NCBI RefSeq assembly: GCF_000003605.2
Contig: NW_003139835.1
Span: forward strand, 15,593 to 27,990
Source: Saccoglossus kowalevskii
Taxonomy: Eukaryota > Hemichordata > Enteropneusta > Harrimaniidae
DNA: 12,398 bases
Direction: 5' to 3'
Shown here: one piece after another, positions 1 to 8,559 of the stretch
How the letters are laid out: each line of letters starts with the position of its first letter
Position numbering within the stretch: position 1 is the stretch's first letter
The notes under the pieces: generated by a model
The model's database searches: none
What the model was told of the DNA's origin: nothing
Seen by the model: the letters and a program-made list of their open reading frames with translations, nothing else
Translations under genes and position numbers: made by a program

Positions 1-360
1 TGTGATAGACTTTACAATATGACACATCAGCATTAATCCTTACCACAACGAAGAGTTTCCGATTTATTCATTACCATAAATTTCGTATAATAAATAAATC
101 AGTAATAATTATCGAAAATTGTTTTTTGGAAAAGGAGTTTGGAGCTATCCGGCAATCAACTGGCAACATCAAGTCTAGTCGCCAATTTTTGGATCTGGTC
201 AATTTACTTGTCACTTAGCTGTATGACTCATTTGAATCAAAATTACAATGTTTTGTGTTGATCCTTCGTCCACAACTATGTCCACACCTCATCATCTCAT
301 TGGTCCTTGTTTGAATAAAGTCAGAAAACGCTGACTTATAAATTTCACTTCCGTGCACTT
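1..360. other. AT-rich non-coding stretch, no gene seen
   Basis: No open frame with splice sites stands out here. One weak possibility on the minus strand is a short ATG frame (about 11 codons, roughly 48-81) followed by a GTAAGG donor-like site near 43-48, but nothing else supports an exon. The sequence is AT-rich and looks intronic or intergenic. Confidence 0.5.
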
Positions 361-364
361 CTGT

Positions 365-515
365 GTCCTGTCCGTCAATCTGTCAGCTTACAGCTACCGC
401 TATATCTCAAACTTCATACATGCAATAATACAGTGACTTCATATATTTTGGGATGTATAATCATAATCTAAATTACGATGGCAACCATTTTAATGCCAAA
501 AATTCATTAAAATCA
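365..515 (+). repeat. Degraded relative of the hairpin/GTCCGTC repeat family
   Basis: The order of motifs matches the better copies at 1756 and 5617: a CTGTCCGTC-ATCTGTC tract (about 367-384), then ATATCTCAAACTTCATACATG (about 402-422), then an ATGGCAACCATTTT block (about 479-492) corresponding to ATGGCC-GGCCATTTT. There is no head hairpin, so this is at most an internal fragment. The assignment rests on motif order only. Confidence 0.4.
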
Positions 516-624
516 AGTATGTCTGTCGTTTCGGAACCAGATCTATAAAAATAAAACACACATTTTATATAATGGGGATATTCATGCACATCCTTTTGTT
601 TCTTGAATCAGTTTTAATATGACA

Positions 625-760
625 GTTTGGTGGCTGTTCCAGAGCTACATGTACCCCGGTATATCTCTGACATGCCTCGAGCAATCATATTTCAAGCTTC
701 ACATCCACATATGAAAACATGTTGCACATCATGTACACATGCACTTCTACATGTATGTGT
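625..760 (+). repeat. Fragment of the same repeat family, ACATGTA-rich
   Basis: TATATCTCTGACATGCCTCG followed by ATATTTCAAGCTTCACA parallels the TATCTCTGACATGCTTTGAC block at about 6534 in the well-preserved element. The tail (about 690-760) is dominated by alternating purine/pyrimidine words such as ACATGT, CACATG and TGTGTA. It is probably a decayed piece of an element core and no gene is seen. Confidence 0.35.
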
Positions 761-1044
761 ACTTAGATTGAAAATAGGCAGAGACTACCTATTTTGTTTG
801 TTTGTTATGGGATATTTATTTTATTTTATGTTGTGCATTTCTCTAATGATTGTTATATCTTTATGATTAAAAAAAAAATTCTGTATATGGCATTTTGCAA
901 GTCAAGAAAAAACGATTTTGCACATGTAATATGAATCATGATAAAATAGTGTTTTTTTATTTTGATGCATTTTGAAAATTGTAATTTATTCCAGCATTTG
1001 GTTGCACCAAATTTAACAATAATATTGTGAAGCAATAGATGTTT

Positions 1045-1215
1045 TTGCGGTCACGCTGCTTTATGTGTGTATGTTTGTCCCACCATTATCTTGAGAACCA
1101 ATTTTTGCATTTCATTGAAATTTGGTACATAGATGCTCTGGGACAACATAACACCAAATAATTTGATTAAAGTAATGCTCATTAGTTACCTCATTTGCAA
1201 AGGTGATCTTCATAT
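1045..1215 (+). repeat. Possible distant interspersed repeat
   Basis: A TATGTGTGTATGTTTGTCCC tract is followed about 50 bases later by TTTCATTGAAATTTGGTACATAGATG. That last phrase recurs nearly unchanged at about 1999-2024 and, weaker, at 6197-6220. This suggests a distantly related or parallel repeat family. Boundaries are uncertain, and there is no hairpin head and no ATGGCC block. Confidence 0.35.
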
Positions 1216-1755
1216 CTCAATAAAATCTGATTTTAATTAAACTTGTTGGAATTAATCAAACTACTAACCACAATAAAAAATAAATGCTCTCAGCACACAG
1301 AAAATCTTCCTTAGTGTTCTTTGATTTTTAACTATGTAGTTATTAAATAACAGTTCATACAATATTCTAAACTGTCTTGAAATTGCTCTGCTAATTAATA
1401 CCCATAATAATAGGTCCAGAAAACGGGCTTGGTTTATGTATTTGTAATTCTCTGTATGAATACCGGTATATGTAGTGAAATTTTAAAGTTGAATCATCTA
1501 TGGCGAGAGAAATAGAAGAACAAAAGCTTGTTGTACAATTAAATGTTTGCTTTATTCATTGATCGATTTAATTCTCAGACAATTCTTTACACACATGTAA
1601 AACGGAATAATTTTACAACAGTGAGTTTTTATGGTATTCAGTGCATTGCACTTGCATGGCTTTTCCTCATTGTCTGCCGTTTAGTGGTGCAGTTTCACTT
1701 CGGCAGAAGTTGGAAAAACAGACTGTAGCCGGACTCAGAATTTTTTATTGAATTA
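1216..1755. other. AT-rich stretch without a supported gene
   Basis: The only open frame is about 60 codons (from 1543) rich in F, I and V. It lacks splice sites and coding-like codon use, so I treat it as chance. The stretch reads as intron or intergenic DNA leading into the repeat that starts at 1756. Confidence 0.5.
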
Positions 1756-2560
1756 TTAGTCCCCATTCGGATAGTCCGAATACAGGGACTTATAATTCGG
1801 TCTCCGTCCGTCTGTCCGTCTGTTCGGAGTCGTAATTCAGAATCCTTTGAACTGATTTTGTTCATTCTTTGCATGTGTCTAGTACTTTATGTGGGACATA
1901 TGCACATGCAGTGGTTTAGCAATTCGATGAAAAAATGGCCAACTGGCAGCCATCTTGATTTTTTGAAAATGTTGTATTTTGGACATGCTTTGTCAGTTTT
2001 CATTCAAATTTGGTACATAGATTATACATGTTGAGACACATGTCCTCTGACCGTCTGTGCATCCGTTCGTCCGTCTCTGCGTCGAGGTCATATTTCAGAA
2101 TCTTTGGACCGATTCTGTTCATTCTTTGCATGCCTCGTACTTTATTTGGGACATACATGTATGCACATTTAAACATTTAGCGATACGATTCAAAATGAAC
2201 ATGGTTTGGCATATACTTTATACATGTAAAGATACATGTCCATGACAATTTGTTTCAAAATCGGATCAAGGATGGCTGATTGACAGCCATCTGACTTTTT
2301 GGCCTTACTACTATATTTCCAAGATTTATGTACCATTTTCATTCGTAATTGGCACATACATCAGACATGTCACTTTGTTTCATAATCTGATCAAAGATGG
2401 CCGAATAACGGCTGTTTTTATTTGCGGCCATATTACTATATCTCTGTCACCCATGTAGCATTTTCATTGATATTTAGCATGTCATAAATGGATACATGTA
2501 CATGTCAATTCAATTTGCAATTTGATCAAATTTGGCTGACTGTTTGAAATGTGATAACTT
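1756..2560 (+). mobile_element. Worn copy of the hairpin-headed, Helitron-like repeat element
   Basis: It opens with a hairpin (about 1759-1791) whose arms AGTCCCCATTCGGA and TCCGAATACAGGGACT pair except for small bulges. A CCGTCCGTCTGTCCGTCTGT tract follows at about 1804-1825. A segment from this tract through TTCATTCTTTGCATG is duplicated about 257 bp downstream (1861 and 2118 are equivalent points). Blocks of ATGGCC/ATGGCT paired with GGCAGCCAT or GGCTG lie near 1935, 2272, 2397 and 2532. These are the same modules as in 5617-6801, but more diverged. No terminal palindrome is recognisable, so the 3' end is eroded or missing. Confidence 0.6.
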
Positions 2561-2917
2561 GGACATGCTTTCACTTGTGATCTATGTTTTTCTTTGCTAT
2601 GTCTTAAACCGGAGGGGTCATCGCACAACACATTTTCGAATTTGATGTAAATAAACAATCTGTTGTATTCGCCACTTGGGACTGAAGTTTCAAGGACATG
2701 CTCGCGACAACCCCTCCACTTTAATATGACGAGCACAAAGAGAACTTTCAAAAATTTAACAAAGACTGTGTCATTTTCAATGACTTGTTGATTAAATAAT
2801 TTATTATATTATTTTATTCCACAAATGTCCATTCCAGCATCTCTAGTGGGAACACATTTTTTGTTCTTGCCTGGTAATTTTGTTAAAAAGACTAAAGCTA
2901 ATATTGTGTATTTTCAG
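2561..2917. other. Non-coding stretch upstream of an exon
   Basis: This is probably intron ahead of the exon at 2918. An 89-codon minus-strand frame covers 2482-2751, but it runs into the repeat and has no splice sites I can defend. The last bases (2895-2917) form a pyrimidine-containing 3' splice site ending TATTTTCAG. Confidence 0.45.
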
Positions 2918-3000
2918 AAATGACTCCTTTTGTAGCTTTTTTTGCGAGACCAAATAATCAGTATGTTCGACAGCCTGATGTTAAAGATTCTGATGAAGAA
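2918..3000 (+). CDS. Probable internal coding exon, protein not recognised
   Basis: The 83-base segment is preceded by TATTTTCAG and followed by GTAAGT, close to ideal animal splice sites. Only one of its three frames is open. Two bases (AA) complete a split codon, then the frame reads MTPFVAFFARPNNQYVRQPD and continues through a run ending D-S-D-E-E, finishing in phase 0. The methionine is internal to the exon, so it need not be the start. The acidic tail and codon use look protein-like. No family comes to mind, and no adjacent exon could be paired by phase. The long-TIR element at 3241 sits in the following intron. Confidence 0.6.
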
Positions 3001-3240
3001 GTAAGTTGTCTGAACAATTTGTCTTTCGTAACTACATGTATAAATTAACTTTTAGTTTAATTGGCACATTCTCAATGAAAATATATACGTGTAGATGTTT
3101 TGTTTGATTATTTTGACAGCAAGATTACCAATATCATTGCATATTTTGTTTCTTTAAATTTGTTGACATATACTGTAGTTTCATTATGATTGCTTTTCGC
3201 ATGATCAATCACTAGTGTGTCCATTATAGTTATTTTTCAT

Positions 3241-3740
3241 GTATGTATGGTGGTCTAAAAACTAACTCTGCGACGCGATTGTGCGACTCTCCGAATGTCG
3301 ATTATTGCACTCTGCGACAGGATCGCAGTGTCACTCTGCGAAGAGCACGATTCCTATTGGTTAGTGGGTCGAACAACGCGAATTCCAATGGTCGATGTTC
3401 ACCGCTTGCCTTATAAAAAATTAAGTTTTAAATGGTAAAAATGGTATGGTAAAAAGTGTGTAAACACTATGTACCGGCGACATGCCTCACTGTTCGGTGA
3501 TCGGCAAGCACATGGAGGACACATTGTGGGACCAAACAAATGACACATGGTTTACGGTGATTAGACACATCACACCGCTGGCTAGAAAAATTAAATAGTG
3601 TAACGTGCACGTTGGTTTTGACTGCCTATTTACGGTGTAACGCTATCGCCATCTTGGAGTTGTAAGGCTTAGTCCCGACGACTATGCTCATTAGTATAGG
3701 CGGCGGCTTCAAAGCGAGTGGAACGCGAAGTACTTTTCAC
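3241..3740 (+). repeat. Left terminal inverted repeat of the long-TIR element
   Basis: It pairs with 5094-5594 in reverse orientation. The subterminal part has three copies of ACTCTGCGA (3265-3273, 3309-3317, 3333-3341), candidate binding sites for an unseen transposase. The inner block around 3605-3740 includes GCCATCTTGGAGTTGTAAGG and TATAGGCGGCGGCTTCAAAG, both mirrored near 5110-5185. Confidence 0.8.
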
Positions 3741-5093
3741 GCGTTCTGCAACGAATGTTGTACGTCTGCTTTGACTTTGTTGAGTGCACCAAGGAAAATA
3801 ATTTGCATGCAGTGAAAAAAATCATTCACGATGTGCAACGTTTTGCCATGATAGCAGTTGTTTGCAATCGTCTGCCTTCTTTTAGATCATAAACAGACTC
3901 CAAACTTGTGGTCTACGATCGATTAGCTGGTATTTTAACCACCAGAAATGAAATACTTTGTAACAATTGTGAAAAGTAAACAAAAACGGCGTTGGTTTGT
4001 GGTATGAATGAAATTATTTTTGTATCATAATTTTCGAAGTCAGTATTACTGAAAATTACCGGTATGGTTTATTTTTTTAAATGAACGCCAAATTTTGGTG
4101 GTCCATATTGATCTTAATGTAGCGGGAAGGGAAATTTTCTTTTTTTTTTCTTCTTGATTTTTGAATAATTGATAAAACGGTTACTTTGTACATGTACCTT
4201 GATTCATCATCCCAGCTTTTCGAAATTTCGGAAAGACCAGTGCTCAAATGCTAACACTACTACCGTTTCGTTAATATTTGCATAATGTTTATAACATGTG
4301 TATGTATACTACTGGTAATACTCTGTTGTTGACGATTCTGATAGAACTGGTGACAAGCTTCCTGTTGTTTGAGAAATCGTTTTATTTTCTATATTTTATT
4401 TTAATAACACCATCTTACTAATGCAATGCAATGAAAAAAAGAAAGCAAAGACGCCAATGACAGACGAGGCAACGAAAAATCTGCAACTCGGGGTCATATT
4501 TACTAATTTAGACTTGCCTGCAGCCTGTTGTGATTTCGATGAAAAATTACAGGACTCTTGCGTTCACCCCTCGTTTACGCAATTTATATTTATTTTTCAA
4601 GAATTTTTCATCAGAATAGCAACAGACTGCAAGCACGTCTAGATCATATTATGACCAACCTCGCGAGTGGTTCGAAAGGGGCGATTAGGCTGAAATATTC
4701 GCATCAACGCGAAAGAGTTTCAACTACTTAACCGATGACGACACCGATACGCGAGACCGTTGAGGGCCGCTGATCAGACGAGGAAGTGAGTACAGGAAAT
4801 CTGTTGCTCGTCAACATCGGCCAAATAAACAAAGTCATTGTTTCCGTTTATGCAGAGAGCGTGCAACCATCTAATTTTCCGTTGACACTGCCGTTTTAGT
4901 TTTCTATCTTCAGCAGTAGTTTCAATCCATTCACACAGCTTTACGTTTTTTCTCTCTTAATATTTTTAATAAAACGATATTGATTACCTAGAAACAGTTT
5001 GACCCACTACACGCTTTATTTGAGAATTCAAAGTGATGAATATAGTCATAACAAATTATACTTGCTAATGACAAAAAAAGAACGTAACATCAT
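3741..5093. other. Interior of the long-TIR element, no gene identified
   Basis: About 1.35 kb of mixed composition. No long frame, transposase motif or convincing splice structure is visible. A GTGAGT donor-like site near 4785 follows GACGAGGAA, but all upstream frames are soon closed by stops. The 73-codon plus frame at 4421-4642 begins K-rich and lacks supporting context. The interior may derive from captured host DNA or a decayed transposase. Confidence 0.5.
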
Positions 5094-5594
5094 GTGAAAC
5101 ATACTTCGCGCTCTACTCGCTTTAAAGCTGCCGCCTATGCTAATGAGCCTAGTTGCGGACGAAGCCTTACAACTTCAAGATGGCGTTAATGTTACCAGCT
5201 CCCTGATGTTACACCATAATAAGGCAGCCAACACCAACGTGCGTGTGTTTTGTAACCCCTTTCACTCCCTCCAAGAGATGTTATATATGTTAATTAATCA
5301 TTGTTAAATACTTGCTGATTACAGAACCGTGCGGAATGTCGTCGATAAATACTTGTTTGCCGTAGTTCGCGAGCAGTCAGCGAAATAACCATTTAAAACT
5401 GAACATTTCTATAAGGCATGCTGTGCACCCTTACATCTATCGACCATTGAGATTCGCGCTTTTCGACCAACCAACCAATGGAAATCGTGCTCTTCGCAGA
5501 ATGACACTGCGATCCTGCCGCAGAGTGCAATAATCAACATTCGGCGAGTCGCACAATCGCGTCGCAGAGTTAGTTTTTAGACCCCCATACGTAC
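5094..5594 (-). repeat. Right terminal inverted repeat of the long-TIR element
   Basis: This is the reverse complement of 3241-3740. It carries mirrored TCGCAGAGT-like motifs at 5494-5502, 5518-5526 and 5562-5570, the first two with one mismatch. Agreement with the left arm is high at both ends of the arm and poor around 5235-5385, which suggests old age or internal replacement in one arm. Confidence 0.8.
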
Positions 5595-5616
5595 CTCTAT
5601 TTTTTAATATTTTTTT

Positions 5617-5651
5617 AGTTCCCGTTCGGATGAAGTCCGAAAACGGGGACT
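5617..5651 (+). other. Head stem-loop of the element
   Basis: The arms AGTTCCCGTTCGGA (5617-5630) and TCCGAAAACGGGGACT (5636-5651) pair over about 14 positions with one G-T pair and a two-base bulge, around a 5-base loop. The equivalent hairpin at 1759-1791 differs in sequence but conserves pairing, which suggests the fold is selected. Confidence 0.75.
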
Positions 5652-5814
5652 TATATTTTGACCTCCGTGTGTCCGTTCGTGCGTGCGTGCGTGCGTCTGT
5701 GCATGCATCCGGAGCTGTATCTTAGAAATGCCTGGACCAATCACAATCAAACTTCACACATACATCATACATGATATCATACATATGCACGCCAATTTGT
5801 TTCACGATCTGATT

Positions 5815-6650
5815 CAAGATGGCCGAATGGCGGCCATTTTTGTGCTTGAAAATCATAAAAATCAAGCATTTCTCAGCTGTTTACAGATGGATTTTGTTTA
5901 AACTTGATATATACATTAGACATTATGGGACTTTGATGCAAATAATTTTGTTTTTCAGATAACATTCAAAATGGCTGACTGGCGGCCATTTTGTTTTAAT
6001 GAATGGGCTTCTCGACCCATATTTCCAACTTGTTTTGACTGATTATGTTCAAATTTTAAATATTCATTATACATCATGTCATAGATAGACAGATATATTG
6101 GTTTGACGATTCTATTCTAAATGGCCGAATGGTTGTCATTTTTGTGCTAAAAAAATCATCAAATATCAAGAATTTCTGGCATTTATGGATGGATTTCGTT
6201 CAAACTTGGTACATACATTAGACATTACGGGTTCCTGATGCACGTCATTTTATTTTTCAGATCAGACTCAAAATGGCTGTCCGGTGGCCATTTTGTTTTA
6301 ATGAATGGGTTTCCTGACCCATATGTCTGACTTGTTTTGACTGATTATGTTCAAATTTTTAATATTCATTATACATCATGTCACAGATATACGGATATAT
6401 TGGTTTGACGATCCTTTTCAAAGTGGCCTAATGGTGGCTATTTTTGTGCTAAAAAAATGTTTTATTTTTTAGATCGGATTCTGAATGGCTGACTAGTGGC
6501 CATTTTGTTTTAATGAATGGGCTTCTAGAGCCATATCTCTGACATGCTTTGACTGACTATGTTCAAATTTCATATATTCATAATACATATATTCGTAATG
6601 GCTGATTTTGTTTTAATTAATGCTGCTCTAGAGCAATATCTCTCAATACT
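5815..6650 (+). repeat. Dimeric tandem repeat, 152 + 150 bp monomers
   Basis: ATGG(C/T)C blocks start at 5819, 5971, 6121, 6273, 6423, 6485 and 6598, so the spacing is 152, 150, 152, 150, then 62 and 113. Monomers alternate between type A (block followed by TTTTTGTGCT) and type B (block followed by TTTTGTTTTAATGAATGG), giving a 302-bp higher-order unit. The last units have lost about 90 and 37 bp. Most blocks are imperfect GGCC...GGCC dyads able to form small hairpins. Confidence 0.8.
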
Positions 6651-6801
6651 CATTTGACGATCAGATACAAATGTCAATCATTTAAATGTTAAACAATCAT
6701 CATATTCCTGACATGTTTATATTCCAGCTATATTACTATAAACAAAACTTTATATCTTTAATTTGATAACTAACGGGGACTGTGCCATGCATGGCTTGTT
6801 T

Positions 6802-7378
6802 ATCTTAAGTGGAATCTTCAAAATAAGTTTCTAACACTTGAAAGTAGGCAAGCGTTTTCTAATTGATTATTTTGGTAAATGAAATTTGTAGTAAAGCCAG
6901 TAAAACAAGTTTTGAAGCAGCACAATGTTGCATCGAAATATAGCAAAACATACTTCTACATTATATGAAATAAATGACAAGGTTATGATAAAGCTGCAAG
7001 CTAAAACAAAGCTGACAGGAAAAAAATAAACCTTGGTTGACACTAACATGTATAAAGTGGAAATGCTAATATAAAGAAGAAAGTATATCAGTGGTTCTCT
7101 CTATCTGACCCAACCAGCGCAACGTAATAAGGGCAGTTGATTATTAACTGATGCAAAGCATGTAATTTGTTCATTGCTGCAGCAACCACTCCCCTCAAAA
7201 TTACTGATTTTTTTTAATTTTTAAACACATTCATGTACAAATAGGCTGTCACTTGTTTATATTTTTGCCAACCAGCGTGCAATTGTCTGATAACAAATGT
7301 CGCTCACCATGAAGTTGTCTTATTACCAGAAACACACAAATGTAATTTAATAAACAGAAGTCGTAATGCTATTATTAC
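6802..7378. other. AT-rich stretch, probably intron of a minus-strand gene
   Basis: No exon is supported. A 60-codon minus frame (6867-7049) encodes an F/V/I-rich peptide with no splice sites and looks like chance. If the minus-strand exon at 7379 is real, this stretch is its downstream intron. Confidence 0.45.
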
Positions 7379-7525
7379 CTTGCCCATATCATCAAAGATG
7401 GAAGGGAAAGATATATTGAGGGGAGAATGTCTGTCGTCGATGTTGTCGTCATCATTGTTAATAATTGTCAATGTGTGCACAATAACTTCACTAATTCTAT
7501 TCCAAACTTTATTAAACTCAGTCAC
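7379..7525 (-). CDS. Probable internal coding exon, protein not recognised
   Basis: On the minus strand an AG (7527-7526) precedes a 147-base open segment that ends AAG followed by GTAATA. The exon is 49 codons long and in phase 0 at both ends. A TAG directly upstream in frame fits an intron. The product begins VTEFNKVWNRISEVIVHTL, then has an acidic N/D patch (residues about 23-31), and ends FPSIFDDMGK. Codon use (GAC, ATC, CTC, TTC) is unlike the AT-rich flanks. The acceptor lacks a strong pyrimidine tract, which lowers confidence. It lies downstream, on the minus strand, of the stop codon at 8562-8560, so it probably belongs to a gene other than that terminal exon. Confidence 0.5.
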
Positions 7526-7749
7526 CTAATTCGCCAATATAAAATCTTGCCTTAGTTCAAACGACAGGATGACCTGTGTAAAAAAATCGTGCAAAAATTG
7601 GGAAAATCTGATAAAATATTTCGACTGTTTCTACTTGACTGATCACTGGTGATACACATTCAAAGGTCACTGATCCCAGTGGGAATATGCATTGTTGTAT
7701 GTGTTCAATGAAGTAAATCATTTATCTTATGAAAATTTCAATGGTAATG

Positions 7750-7866
7750 TACCGTAGAAACTCAAAAATTTCGACCAGTTTTAACTAGTTTTTTTTTTGA
7801 TAGTCGAATTTTTAGACTCACAAAATCACAAAAAATTCTAAAGTGGACGAAATTTTGGAAGAAATA
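7750..7866 (+). repeat. TACCGTA-headed interspersed repeat
   Basis: It starts TACCGTAGAAACTCAAAAAT followed by TTCGACC. An internal inverted copy (GTCGAATTTTTAGACT, 7803-7818) pairs with ACTCAAAAATTTCGAC (about 7759-7774). A closely matching head occurs in the opposite orientation at 9703-9731, which identifies an interspersed family. It has no coding capacity. Confidence 0.6.
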
Positions 7867-8136
7867 TTGGTTGTTTTGGAATAACATGGGAAGCTTTTTG
7901 GATTTCTTAAAAAAGTGGAATAAACAACGATAGTATGGACAAATTTGTTTGCAATAACGTGCGGTACATGTTCAGCTAGGGGTCACGACCTACATGACCT
8001 AATTTACACAAGAGTGAAAAAAACAAGCACGTAGCGGCGTATAAGTAAAGTTTACTAATAAGTTATAGACCTCAGAAAAGATTACATTTTGAGTGATCAA
8101 TGAAATTTGTAAATGTGCTTTTTTACAGTAGTCTTA
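7867..8136. other. Non-coding stretch before the satellite array
   Basis: I see no gene or RNA here. The last bases (8123-8136, TTACAGTAGTCTTA) look like a broken edge copy of the satellite unit that follows. Confidence 0.5.
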
Positions 8137-8482
8137 CAGTTATTGATAGAGTGCCACTGTCATTACAGTATCTGTAGTTATTGATAGTGCCACTGTCATT
8201 ACAGTATCGGCAGTTATTGATAGTGCCACTGTCATTACAGTATCTGCAGTTATTGATAGTGCCACTGTCATTACAGTATCTGCAGTTATTGATAGAGTGC
8301 CACTGTCATTACAGTATCGGCAGTTATTGATAGAGTGCCACTGTCATTACAGTATCTGCAGTTATTGATAGAGTGCCACTGTCATTACAGTATCTGCAGT
8401 TATTGATAGAGTGCCACTGTCATTACAGTATCTGCAGTTATTGATAGAGTGCCACTGTCATTACAGTATCTGCAGTTATTGA
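8137..8482 (+). repeat. Tandem array: nine 38/36-bp units plus a partial
   Basis: The unit is CAGTTATTGATAGAGTGCCA followed by CTGTCATTACAGTATCTG. Units 1 and 5-9 are 38 bp. Units 2-4 lack the AG after GAT and are 36 bp (8175-8210, 8211-8246, 8247-8282). Units 2 and 5 end TCGG instead of TCTG, and unit 2 starts TAG. The array stops abruptly at CAGTTATTGA (8473-8482). Units are otherwise nearly identical, so the array is young or homogenised. Inside each unit, CTGT-CATT-ACAG plus GATA/TATC can form an 8-bp bulged stem. The array lies about 80 bp past the minus-strand stop codon at 8560, probably in its 3' UTR or just beyond. Confidence 0.95.
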
Positions 8483-8559
8483 GTTAATAAATAAATAAAA
8501 CTTTTATTGTTGGTATGAATTCATCATGATGTAAATCATTGAAAAAATGCAACTTTAGT

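Larger units (their letters stand above)
3241..5594. mobile_element. 2.35-kb DNA element with about 500-bp terminal inverted repeats
   Basis: The sequence starting at 3241 reappears in reverse complement ending at 5594. The outer 150 bases match very closely (GGTCTAAAAACTAACTCTGC on one side, its complement near 5561-5582), the middle diverges, and the inner part matches again down to 3740 and 5094. The interior (3741-5093) carries no recognisable transposase. The longest frame, about 4421-4642, gives an unremarkable 73-residue peptide. It looks like a non-autonomous element of the long-TIR, foldback or Mutator-like kind, but the superfamily cannot be assigned. TATTTTT lies just outside both ends (3231-3237 and 5598-5604), but with mismatched 3-base spacers, so it is not a secure target-site duplication. 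Confidence 0.8.
5617..6801 (+). mobile_element. Non-autonomous Helitron-like (pearl/DINE-type) element with tandem core
   Basis: The parts in order are a head hairpin (5617-5651), a (GCGT)n microsatellite (about 5669-5700), a core of about 150-bp tandem monomers (about 5704-6650) and a tail where AACGGGGACT (6772-6781) repeats the hairpin's own sequence and is followed by the 12-base palindrome GCCATGCATGGC (6784-6795). Short structured ends around a tandem core of about 150 bp plus a microsatellite is the known layout of pearl elements in bivalves and Helentron-related DINEs. It encodes nothing that I can see. The class call is inference from architecture; the repeated structure itself is visible directly. 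Confidence 0.65.

Noticed and set aside
4421-4642. 73-residue plus-strand frame inside the long-TIR element
   Set aside because: It has no transposase motif, no splice sites and no codon bias. It could be a relic but cannot be supported.
8137-8482. CRISPR-like array
   Set aside because: Units abut directly with no unique spacers and the context is eukaryotic, so it is a simple tandem satellite.
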